NCBI GenBank assembly: GCA_900618425.1
Contig: UZAN01042584.1
Location: forward strand, 1 to 24,213
Direction of reading: 5' to 3'
Origin: Echinostoma caproni
Lineage: Eukaryota; Platyhelminthes; Trematoda; Plagiorchiida; Echinostomatidae
DNA: 24,213 nt
The number at the start of each line of letters is the position of its first letter. The stretch's first letter is position 1. The position numbers and the translations under genes are program-made. The notes beneath the pieces were generated by a model. It had not been told where the DNA came from, made no database searches, and worked only from the letters and a program-made list of their open reading frames with translations. Shown piece after piece: positions 9,970 through 18,470 of the stretch.

Positions 9970-10192
9970 CTACTCAGTGTGCCGTACACGAAGACAAATA
10001 CGAGCCGTAAACTCACTCAAAACCGGTAAATGGATACATTCTTTTTTACATAATCAGTGGAAACGGTTTAAATTTCCTTTCCAATGATTACCTAAATTTA
10101 CCCTGACAAGTTGCCTCTAAGGAGAATTTGTGAGAAGGCGCAGTTTACTGATAAAAAATGTCACCTAATTAATCTATTGGAATCTGGTTAAC
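9970..10192. other. Possible intron, no other feature seen
   Basis: AT-rich sequence with stops in all minus-strand frames. A 47-bp GTGAGT...TAG intron starting at 10016 was considered, but no reading phase passes through it without a stop. Confidence 0.35.
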
Positions 10193-10350
10193 AGCGGCCA
10201 GAATCCAGGTTGGTATTGACGACATGTCCTTGATAGTGGAATTTTGTTGCCTTGATGTTACGCTTGCCTTAACGATTGTTTGAGCCCAAAGAATAATTTC
10301 CAACGGAAAATTAATGATAGATGCATCAACTGACGGCAGAGAAACACAAG
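10193..10350 (-). CDS. Weak candidate upstream exon of the minus-strand gene
   Basis: On the minus strand a good acceptor, GGTCTTTCAG, precedes 10350. The frame is then open for 52 codons, including FPLEIILWAQTIVKASVTSR and MSSIPTWILAAVNQ, before a TAA at 10169-10171. Two possible but non-ideal donors (GTTAAC after 10193, or GTAACA after 10262) both leave phase 0, as required to join 9969. The length is well within chance expectation, so this is only a lead. Confidence 0.22.
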
Positions 10351-11085
10351 CTGAAAGACCCGGTTGTGTGTCACGTGGGGCCTACCACATCATTATCCTG
10401 GTTTCGGTTCGTTGATAAATTTACGCGTTTTCGTCCTGTTTCATGAAACTGTTAATTTGAATCTCTCATGAACACTGCTATCAAAATTGCGTTTCTTTTT
10501 GTGGTGTGTGGTTGTTAATTCTTTTTCCACGGAACTAAAATGACCACCTCGTGTTAAACCTGGAGACAAGTGACACACAAAGTCTCGGTTGCAACGCAAT
10601 GAAAACCAAGACAGTCTAGTAATATGTATCGTACTATGAATAAGAATCAACTAATGACATGATAAATAATATAGAAAACTTGCTTCGTGAGGTATCCGGG
10701 TCAGGACAGTCGTCAAGGCACTTCCAGATATGAGTCCGTCAAATCGGAATATGACAACGCTTGGCTTTTTCGAAATAGACCTTACAATCAAGGTGATTCA
10801 AAAGGGGACAGCTCATCGCGGTGTGTCAAACAGAGAATGTGCTCAAAGTATAAGGAGTCATATAAATAAATCCAGTCATGCAGCGAAATGAAGCTCCCAA
10901 CGGATGAGCCAATCATAAGTGATGTTGAACGCACACAATTCGACCTCTCAGCAAATGACGATAGGCGTGCATGCATGCATAGGTATGTATATACATGAAC
11001 AGGTGACTCCAGAAGAGCATCAGAACAGGTGCTTAAATAATCGATAAATGATAAGCGGTGATCCGGTACAGAGCAAGGCCAGGAC
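10351..11085. other. No gene recognised
   Basis: No domain-bearing frame, RNA gene or repeat seen. A short GCATGCATGCAT palindromic run lies near 10969-10980. A start exon for the candidate minus-strand gene could lie here but was not identified. Confidence 0.4.
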
Positions 11086-11089
11086 GAAT

Positions 11090-11163
11090 ACAGGTCAACC
11101 ATTTGCTATATACACGACCAATTCCCATTTGAAATTTAATCAAATCCTCCATTACTCACATGA
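11090..11163 (+). repeat. SINE copy D, 3' fragment
   Basis: The block CATTTGCTATATACACGACC through TTTAATCAAATCCTCCATTA and CTCACATGAA closely matches copy A (about 308-372). Head and middle are absent. Confidence 0.75.
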
Positions 11164-11289
11164 ACTTAGTAGTCAGGTTGTGATTGTTTTCAACCGAGTC
11201 ATAACCCTGAGTAGGGTCTGTGGCGTGCAACAAGCTCGCAAAGATGGGTTGTGCTATGTCGTGTAAATGGAAAATGAAATAAACGGCCT
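11164..11289. other. Spacer between two SINE copies
   Basis: Non-repetitive spacer with no recognised feature. Confidence 0.4.
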
Positions 11290-11490
11290 GATCAGCTGCC
11301 CGCTGGCGAAGTGGGTGGCATGCTTGCGTTCTGCTCATAAAGTCCCGGGTTCGATCCCCAGTTGAGTTGATGGATTCGCATTGCTGATGAGACCCAGCCA
11401 GGTCGAAACAGCTGTCCAATGCTTTCTGGCTTTTCAGTTCACGCTTTATTTGCCATATACACGACGAATTTCCATTTGAAATAGTACGGG
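11290..11490 (+). repeat. tRNA-derived SINE, most complete copy (E)
   Basis: The head carries an A box TGGCGAAGTGG (11304-11314) and a B box GGTTCGATCCC (11348-11358), the internal RNA polymerase III promoter of tRNA-type SINEs. A family-specific body follows (GATGAGACCCAGCCAGGTCG, AACAGCTGTCCAATGCTTTC, TTCAGTTCACGCTT, ACACGACGAATTTCC). Related bodies at 0.3, 5.1, 5.2 and 11.1 kb establish it as a dispersed family. The family name is not known to me. Confidence 0.8.
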
Positions 11491-11494
11491 ACAA

Positions 11495-12140
11495 CGGAAG
11501 TCACAAGAGAACTGGTGTGGTTGAAGGCATACGAGTGAGCGGTGTACGTGTGTCTGCATGTCCCTATACTTAATAGAGACTGGTATAACTAAGCTCTCAT
11601 GTGATCAGGTCAGAAATCGGTAACCAGAACGGAGCGAATATCGATGGGACAAATAAGGAGTGATAGAGAGGGTCATGAGATGAAAGAACACTAAATGATT
11701 GTGAGAAAAAGAATCAACAACGCTTATGTATACTGTGCAAGTTTTGAGAATCACCATAATAAAGCGATGACGTATGATGGTTTTCTGTTCCTGCACACGC
11801 CACACGCACGCGGTCATGTTATGTGTTCCGCTTTCACCAATTACGGTAAACGGATTTTAAAACACGGTGAGGTGTCCTAGTGGTCTGATCGGATACCCTG
11901 CACGTACACTGTTTTATGCTACATGGAAGAATGCATGAAGAATGCAAATGTCGTCAACGTGAACTGTCTATTTTCCTTCAAAGAGCAAACTAGACGATCG
12001 CATCAATATAATTCGGTGACTATAGTGCTGTGTTTTGTGGACGTTGTGTATTTTCAACTGAACTCCAGGAAGTGTGCCGTATTTTAAACTCTAGTACACT
12101 ATGCCAAATAATGCTGGCCGATTTGATTCCAACAATTTAC
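11495..12140. other. No gene recognised
   Basis: Short open frames occur on both strands without domains or splice support. Confidence 0.45.
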
Positions 12141-12143
12141 CAT

Positions 12144-12172
12144 TCAATTCAATACAATTCAATTCAATATAC
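12144..12172 (+). repeat. (CAATT/CAATA)n pentanucleotide run
   Basis: A mixed pentanucleotide run similar to the LINE tails in this window. The preceding 250 bases do not clearly match the LINE 3' UTR, so its origin as a LINE tail is uncertain. Confidence 0.7.
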
Positions 12173-12579
12173 AACCAATATCGAACTCTAACTGAGCAGT
12201 TTATTTGCGGTACAATCTGGATAAATAATTAACCAAATCAGATCCACCGACAGTTAAAAACTTGTGCAGAGTATAAGACGACTACATACTATTTCTTATC
12301 CTTGTTGACCATGATCTCAAATATTTGAATTTGGCAATCTTTACGGTCGTGTCTGAGATAACTCTGCAGACACCCAATATACATTTATACATTCCTGCAA
12401 AATATCCTGCATCAGGGGACTGAATTTAACCACCTGTAACCCATATGGTATCAGTATCGACCGGTTGCTGTGAGCGAACGCTGTAGTTCTATCATCAAAG
12501 CTGACCAGTCTCTATATCTGTCCAGACATTTATCATCTGCGGAACCTAAATCGCTCGTTATTTCGAACCGAAACTTTGC
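12173..12579. other. No gene recognised
   Basis: No domain, RNA gene or repeat seen before the LINE fragment starts. Confidence 0.4.
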
Positions 12580-13152
12580 GGCACAATGCGATCATTTCAT
12601 TTCAATTACGAAAGCTGAGGCAGTTTCGCGCATCCCAGTCAATTATTTCTACCCTTGTTTATCAATGTGTTTTCCTCATCTTACTCTACTGTTCCTCAGT
12701 TATTTTTCCTGGTTTGCTCAAACAGGATTTCAAAGTCTAAAGTCGCGCTCTTACCATTATTAGTCGTGTCTGTTCTATTCCCGTGAATGAATTAGGTGTA
12801 AAGCTGTGTGAAATTTGCTGAGAGGATTCTCACAGATTCTGACCACCCATTGCATGCAGAACTGACACTGTCGTTCCCATCATTCAACATGCTCCCAATT
12901 CCGCCAAATTTCATCTCGAATTAACGCATCTCGCAATTCACCCATACCGTATGTTGCTCATCTACTCATGAACAAAGAGCGGACAATAAGTGAACTTTGT
13001 CTTAACCTTGGGTTATGAAATGTCCCAATGTCTATAAAAGCTTTTCTCTCTGTTGATTATGTACATTGTGACGGTTAGTGTGTATGATTTTGTAACTGAA
13101 ATGTGAGCTTCAGTGCTTGCAAAAAAACGTTATACATAATCCAATACAATAC
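12580..13152 (+). mobile_element. 5'-truncated LINE copy, ORF2 C-terminus and 3' UTR
   Basis: Coding-like blocks in shifting frames read LILLYCSSVIFPGLLKQDFK, ALTIISRVCSIPVNELGVKL and ILTDSDHPLHAELTLSFPSF. They align with the C-terminal blocks of the LINE at 9.1-9.4 kb (IILYCSPVNSPDLLRKDF and onward). The 3' UTR shares TGAAATGT near 13098 and ends in an ATACAATAC tail at 13137-13151. It contains several stops. 5' truncation is the usual outcome of target-primed reverse transcription. Confidence 0.75.
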
Positions 13153-13965
13153 TGCATATAGATCGAATACAACTGAGAACGTCGTTGCAGCGTTTCTAGC
13201 AATATTTGTATGACATAATCGTTTGGTCGTCTTTTCGGCAAATTACTTAACTGACGACACCAGAAATCAATACACCGACATCTGTCCACAAATAAGATTT
13301 AGTTAGTTACAGGAGACTTGTTGAAAATGTAACATTGTCGTACTTCATATGATCAACATGTAATCCGATTTAAACTAGTATAATTAACAACAAGAGATGA
13401 AAATGTCATATCTGAATGAAGTCTGAATTGAGCGTTACAGGAAATCAAGAGGTGGGTATTTAGTGTTAATCAAGTGCAGTCGGATAAAATACACAAGTGA
13501 TCAGTTCATGATTTGTTATTGGATTATCGATCGTTTTCCTCCACCCCCTGTTATGCTGGCAACAAATTCAAACCCACTAGGCTTTGCTCTAGGAGGAGGA
13601 GGATTCAACGAGATCTGCGTTACCTAGTCTAATTTCACTTAAATTATCATTGAACCACTCTAAATTACCCTTTATAAGGCTGTGACCTGTACAAAATTGA
13701 TCACGCTCAGTCAGACTGGGACAACCCACATGGCCATAAGACAATTCATGATCTCATCCGGTTGCCATTAACTTTCTGGACGGGAGTAAGTGAATCAACA
13801 AGCGAAGGTGGCGACTTTCATATGTGAGAAGATAATGATATTAGCTATTCGTCTGGGCTGCTTCAACATGCTTCCTGCATCATACTCCAATGTATCAGTA
13901 AACTGTCGTCCACCTGGTGAAAACAGAGGAACGGGAGTACTCTATGAATATTGCGTGGTATCCAT
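13153..13965. other. No gene recognised
   Basis: AT-rich sequence with a short AGGAGGAGGAGG run near 13591. No supported coding frame. Confidence 0.45.
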
Positions 13966-13987
13966 TGTAATGTATTTTATTGTATTG
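13966..13987 (-). repeat. LINE 3' tail on the minus strand
   Basis: On the minus strand this reads CAATACAATAAAATACATTA, the degenerate counterpart of the CAATA tail at 9577-9602, placed where the minus-strand LINE should end. Confidence 0.65.
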
Positions 13988-14258
13988 GAGAGTTAGAGAG
14001 TTATGCGTAACATTTAGGCCAAAAGGAAACCACCGTCACAAGGGGAAAAGGAGGAAACCAAGAGTGAAAAGAAACTACTTGATGCATTAGAAAGCTCAGA
14101 ACGAACGTTCTCTTTTGTCGGTCAGTATCAGGGAAAGATAGGGTACCAAAGAGATTCTGTAGGCAGATATGCAAGACGGGATAAGTTTGTACTTAGAACG
14201 AGTGAACGGGTGGGATTTGCATGCACACAAGTCAGAGTGTGTAGAGGATGGATGTAAT

Positions 14259-14408
14259 CAGATAGGGTAGCTCAGCTGGTAGAGCATGCGCGTACAAAGC
14301 GTAGGCGGTGTCCATGCGTGGGTTCGAATCCCACCGAGGCTACTGAACTTTTCACAATCGACATACAAACTTCAAATCTGCTAAACAACTATTTGAACAG
14401 ATAGGGTA
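14259..14408 (+). mobile_element. tRNA-headed SINE with 11-bp target-site duplications
   Basis: The direct repeat CAGATAGGGTA occurs at 14259-14269 and 14398-14408 and brackets 128 bp inserted into the minus-strand LINE. The head has an A box TAGCTCAGCTGG (14268-14279, partly overlapping the duplication) and a perfect B box GGTTCGAATCC (14321-14331). A D-arm (GCTC/GAGC), an anticodon-like arm with loop GTACAAA and a T-arm (GTGGG/CCCAC) can be drawn. The acceptor halves do not pair, which argues against a functional tRNA. Removing the insert and one duplication rejoins the LINE coding blocks. It is a different head from the 11.3-kb family. Confidence 0.8.
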
Positions 14409-15064
14409 TTGTCAGCAAACTTCAAGCAGGCAACGGTATGAACGTCACAGACATTGTCTATCAGAACAGGTGCAGGAACTTGGGAAACACGGCAGATTGT
14501 TGAGAGGCCACACTTCAGCAGCTTGAAATCGGCCTTTAGCGAACCGTGGAAAATCACAGGAGAGCAGTATACGGGAATAAGAAGAACACATAGTCAACCA
14601 AATTTTCCATCACCGCGATGTCAGAACACAAGTGACTCAATCTTCTTATCTCAAAGGAGAGAGAGAGATTTCAGCTTGCTACCAACAGTTAGGGTACTTA
14701 AAGGCCAGCTAAGGTTGCTTTCAAGTTTGACACCTAGGTAGTTCACATGGTTGACCCTGCTCATCGGCTTTCCCTGAATCATAACATTGTCTGAAAAAGA
14801 TGGGTAACGGTTTGAAGTAAAAATACATTCAAGGAATTTTTCGGGATTAAGATGAAGACTGGATAAAGTGGAATATCTTACAAGGTGGGATAGGTTGATG
14901 TTATATGCAACCAGTTCTGATTGGTTAGATACGGATACGGTGATATCATCAGCATACTCAAAACGGGGAGTAATGCTTGAGCCACTAATGCAAGTCGCAA
15001 AGAGATAGAAAGAAAGTAGAAAGACAGTACCTATCGACTGATGTCGTTAACTGTCTTCTCCCCA

Positions 15065-15777
15065 ATTTAGTTTAATCGTCACCGAAAATGTGCTTTCGGA
15101 TACAAGCAACGATGTGATCGTTTGTGGATTATCCCAGTCACACACGTGTCTCTACCGTTCGCGTTTATCAGTAAAACATTTCCTTGTGTCTCCGTGCGGT
15201 GGTTACAGTCGAAGTTGAACTGAGTTTTGCTGAAAACTCCCAATCCATGCGTAAAACGGTGTTATACAGTCTAACTAGTTTTCGCTCAAACAAAGGAATC
15301 ACGTCTAACTCAACTACGTTTATTTAGAAGAAGTGTTTTGTAGTTTTCCTGATTGACACGGTTGTATTATTTTAAAGTTTTTAACATTATCACAGGGATG
15401 TCGTATAAATAAACGATAATCAGTAAATTCCTGTAAAATTCCAAAACACTCGGCCTCAGTACATTCTTGATAGAAACGGAGAAAACGTCATGGAAAATAC
15501 GACGATTTTCCTATTCGATGACAAAATAGGATAGTCTAAGTTGAGTTAACTAATTTTATTGGGACTAATTGATTTGCTCCAAGGACTGTGCTCGTCCGAA
15601 AGGATTCACATTCTGCATTTATGTTTCACAAACAATGGTAATTTCCACGGTACTCATTTAGTCACACGATTCCGTCGCCAAGCATTTCCGCACACAAAGA
15701 CGCGAATGCACGTTAACAAGTTTTCCGATGAGCTCTGCCCACACTTGTGATGCTGCACAAATTCAGCTTCTTTCCAT
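15065..15777. other. Upstream region of the small membrane-protein gene, no gene recognised
   Basis: A 63-codon frame at 15559-15750 lacks an ATG start and any known motif, and may be chance. The rest has no recognised repeat. Confidence 0.4.
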
Positions 15778-15890
15778 TGACCTTGACTCATCCACACAAC
15801 AACTGTCTATTTCCGTGACCTTGCACCATCCAATGAGAGTTTTCCGGAACGCTGATTGGTCACTGCAGGCGAGGTCCGGTTCGAGCGCAT
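15778..15890 (+). promoter_or_regulatory. Putative TATA-less promoter with paired CCAAT boxes
   Basis: Two TGACCTTG sites, which match nuclear-receptor extended half-sites, lie at 15778-15785 and 15816-15823. A forward CCAAT box (15830-15834) and an inverted ATTGG box (15855-15859) flank a CCGGAA ETS-type core at 15844-15849. The first in-frame ATG lies 32 bases beyond the last box. Opposed CCAAT boxes about 20-25 bases apart are a known arrangement for NF-Y-driven, broadly expressed genes. The site matches are seen directly; promoter function is inferred. Confidence 0.55.
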
Positions 15891-15932
15891 ATGCACCATA
15901 GTGAATGGTTTGAGTTTACCAGAAGCACAAAA

Positions 15933-16175
15933 ATGATTGCCAACTGTGGTGTTCTTTTGCTGGTGCTCTTCATGCTGGGCTCAGTTCAGATGGTCACACT
16001 AGAGGAAGCTATGCAGGATCCTGCTCGTTTCATCCGTTACGAGATGAGCAGTTTTAATGTTGGTCTGAACGCCTTGTTCGCATTGCTCATGCTTTCCGGA
16101 ATGCTGGCAGCCATTGTCACATTTATCGCACTTGTCTCGCGCTCGTTGGGCTATCGTAAAAAGCGTCAATCCTAA
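15933..16175 (+). CDS. Small secretory-pathway membrane protein, unknown family
   Basis: This intronless frame encodes 80 residues. It begins MIANCGVLLLVLFMLGSVQM, a signal peptide or signal anchor. A short polar segment with an acidic start follows (VTLEEAMQDPARFIRYEMSS), then a second hydrophobic span from about residue 46 to 68 (LNALFALLMLSGMLAAIV and on), and a basic tail, YRKKRQS. The likely product is a type I protein with a roughly 25-residue lumenal part, or a two-span protein, in the ER or plasma membrane. An in-frame ATG at 15891 would add 14 residues; the 15933 start is preferred because A at -3 gives a better context and puts the hydrophobic segment first. No AATAAA follows closely; AATACA at 16224-16229 is a possible poly(A) variant. 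I do not recognise a homologue. Confidence 0.72.
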   Translation: MIANCGVLLLVLFMLGSVQMVTLEEAMQDPARFIRYEMSSFNVGLNALFALLMLSGMLAAIVTFIALVSRSLGYRKKRQS

Positions 16176-16229
16176 TTCGCATTTGGAAGATGTGGCAAGT
16201 AAGACAATTTCTTGGTGGAAATCAATACA

Positions 16230-17727
16230 AGTTGTGCAGTACTCTACCGAAAATGCAATTCAGTCAGTGGGTAGAACCAAAATACAGTAGAGCAGTTTCG
16301 TTATCAGAATAATTGTTCCCGTTGTTCTATCGCTTACGAAGATAATTCTATGATGCTTATATCTTTGGAAGTAGTTATTTATATGGTTTATTAATCAGAC
16401 ATGAAATTCATATATATTTATTCTATACAACAACATCCTATAGTGGAATTCCACTCATCGCTCACCAACACCTTAGATACTCAGGGCATCACATTTTATT
16501 TGCGAGAGAGGCTTCTGATTGTCTTTTTTGTTTTCACGTTATAAACAGTGAAATACTCAACTAAATACCGATAAAATGAAACTTTAAATGTGGGGAATGT
16601 CTTGATCATTAATTTCCACATGGGTACTTGTTCCGTGGTCTTATTGAACGATTCTGCATGCATGTTTAAGGCCTGTTAATTCTGTCCGACTGCCAAGCAC
16701 ACTGGTAATTTCAGGTCCCGGTCAGTTAGTACATCTAAACTGAGTTGATCTGCTGTTTGTATTGCATAACTTTTTCGGGATTCATCCATCATACCCGATG
16801 ATGTCTTCAGTCCGCTATCCTCCAAGTTATGCCATCGCTCGCCCTGCTCGAAATGAAATGCAGAAAAATTGTTGTTTTAACATAAACACTTGATTATTCT
16901 TCGTGTTTATCTTTTTTCATCTACGAAGAGTAGAGTCACAGGTGCTCATTAGATCAAGGTCTAACATGTATCACGTTTTGCAGCCCCATTACCTTTCACA
17001 GCTAACTAAGAGTTAAGCTGCAATGCCACCTCAATTCGATTAGTGCTTGGAGTGTAAATATCGATTCAGCTTGGTGGCAGTGTTTGTGATAGTGACCATA
17101 AAAGCAGCAGCAATATGGTGTACAATGTATATAATATTGGATTCAGTCGCAAAATCAATAAGCAACGTAGTTTAAACCCGTAGCTGGCACCACATATGAT
17201 GCGAATTAGCATAAATCGACTAGTGAGCATGGGGCATTCAAATCGACCGGATGTGTCATAAGCATTCCTTTCTCACATCATTGAGTACGAGTGGCATGGT
17301 ACCATGACCATCAGTGGAACATCTAAATTTCCTAGGTCACAATTTTCATACGTATAGGACTATATACAATCTAACGGAATGAGGTGAACTCATACGGTGA
17401 TAGATTTCAATTTCTCTTATAAAACGGTTATTGGATAAAACCAAGAGATCGGAATTCTTCAAACAAACACAAGCAGACTGGATCACGAAGTTTAATAATC
17501 TGCTTCGGTCATGATGGCTTTTAATTCGAATCATGAGGCTTTTAGTTCGTCTACACTGGTATGACGATAACGATCAGAATACCGCATACTAATGAGGAGG
17601 ATGGGTTTTCCTTTTTGGCAAAACATAGGTGAAAATTTGACAAATTAGAAAACATATATTATGCGTTGTCTCATTTCCATTAAGGGCGGTAGTTAAACAT
17701 ATTATCATACACGTCTGAACCCATACT
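16230..17727. other. No gene recognised
   Basis: AT-rich sequence after the small gene, with only short open frames and no RNA gene or known repeat. Confidence 0.5.
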
Positions 17728-17801
17728 GTGTGCCAAACAAATCATGGTACAATAATCTTTACGAAAAAGAAAAACATTCCATGATTTGCATGTGGGCGGA
17801 A
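17728..17801 (+). repeat. 74-bp direct repeat, left copy
   Basis: Starts GTGTGCCAAACAAATCATGG and ends GCATGTGGGCGGAA. It is identical to 17898-17971 and abuts an undetermined base at 17802. Confidence 0.95.
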
Positions 17802-17802
17802 N

Positions 17803-17864
<62 letters not shown>
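17803..17864. repeat. (AT)31 microsatellite next to an unresolved base
   Basis: Sixty-two bases of uninterrupted AT dinucleotide follow the N at 17802. Apparent Tyr-Ile repeat proteins in several frames are translations of this microsatellite. Confidence 0.97.
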
Positions 17865-17868
<4 letters not shown>

Positions 17869-17897
17869 ACATCTTTCCACAGGTCTGTATCAACATG

Positions 17898-17971
17898 GTG
17901 TGCCAAACAAATCATGGTACAATAATCTTTACGAAAAAGAAAAACATTCCATGATTTGCATGTGGGCGGAA
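17898..17971 (+). repeat. 74-bp direct repeat, right copy
   Basis: Exact copy of 17728-17801, offset by 170 bases, with the (AT)n run between the two. The base order after this copy (TAATGACTGG) is non-repetitive. Confidence 0.95.
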
Positions 17972-18470
17972 TAATGACTGGTTGCCCAGGCCAAACCAAG
18001 TGCATTTTCCTGAGGAATCCAAAACCGGAGCCTTTGGCTAGCCAAAGCCTGATCCGAAAGGCAACCGGGCGGTGTGAGAAAACCGCAATCAATTGGGGGC
18101 CGGTGTGCAGTACATCGGATCATACTCTTTTTGGACCGGGTCAAATATTCAAGGTGTCTAACACAACTAGATGACCAATCGAGCCCGTGACCACTGCCAC
18201 GACCAGGAAGTTGTGTTTTGGTTCGTACGCCTCGTCGTGGTTAGTTTAGAATCAGGTGTTTTGGCCAACCCCGCTAGGTGAACTACCAGTGGTCCACCAA
18301 CCCGGTTATAGCCCCGGCTGCTGGCTTTTCGTCCTCTCACTTTGATGGGAAACCACCTCCACTCCACGAGAATGCAGTGAGTATGGCTTCATCAGGAAGG
18401 GATAATTGAGACGCTTTGTCGTATGGGGACGTTTGGCGAGGTGCAGGCGAGGAGTAACCAGCCGCAAAAC
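17972..18470. repeat. GC-richer interspersed repeat block
   Basis: This block is clearly richer in G and C than its surroundings. It contains a 16-bp perfect palindrome at 18032-18047 and ends in a 93-bp core that recurs inverted at 24121-24213. Long open frames on the minus strand here (part of 18337-18750) run through the repeat and carry no known domain. The class is not identified; the left part (17972-18374) is assigned by composition only. Confidence 0.5.
18375..18467 (+). repeat. Interspersed repeat core, copy 1
   Basis: Ninety-three bases from CAGTGAGTATGGCTTC to CAGCCGCAA match the reverse complement of 24121-24213 with two mismatches. Confidence 0.95.

Larger units (their letters stand above)
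13966..15060 (-). mobile_element. 5'-truncated LINE copy on the minus strand, split by a SINE
   Basis: On the minus strand from the right it reads GTVFLLSFYLFATCISG (motif B end), then FEYADDITVSVSN, with the intact Y-A-D-D catalytic motif at 14942-14956. LNPEKFLECIFTSNRY and VNHVNYLGVKLESNLSW follow; VNYLGV is a typical post-polymerase block. After a stop near 14650 come IPVYCSPVIFHGSLKADF and CDVHTVACLKFADNTL. The SINE at 14270-14397 interrupts here. To its left lie SLVPYLSLILTDKRE and a pentanucleotide tail at 13966-13987. These blocks match the LINE at 6.7-9.6 kb, so this is the same family in opposite orientation. Confidence 0.82.

Noticed and set aside
9970..10016. 47-bp micro-intron (GTGAGT...TAG) before the exon at 9969
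   Set aside because: All three reading phases across the proposed junction meet a stop codon.
11156..11494. 112-codon minus-strand open frame
   Set aside because: It is mostly the antisense of the tRNA-derived SINE at 11290-11490.
14261..14342. Functional tRNA gene (anticodon loop GTACAAA)
   Set aside because: D-, anticodon- and T-arms can be drawn, but the acceptor halves pair at only about three of seven positions, the variable region is oddly long, the anticodon would be ACA, and the segment lies between target-site duplications. It is a SINE head.
17680..18092. Tyr-Ile repeat proteins on both strands
   Set aside because: They are translations of the (AT)31 microsatellite and include the undetermined base.
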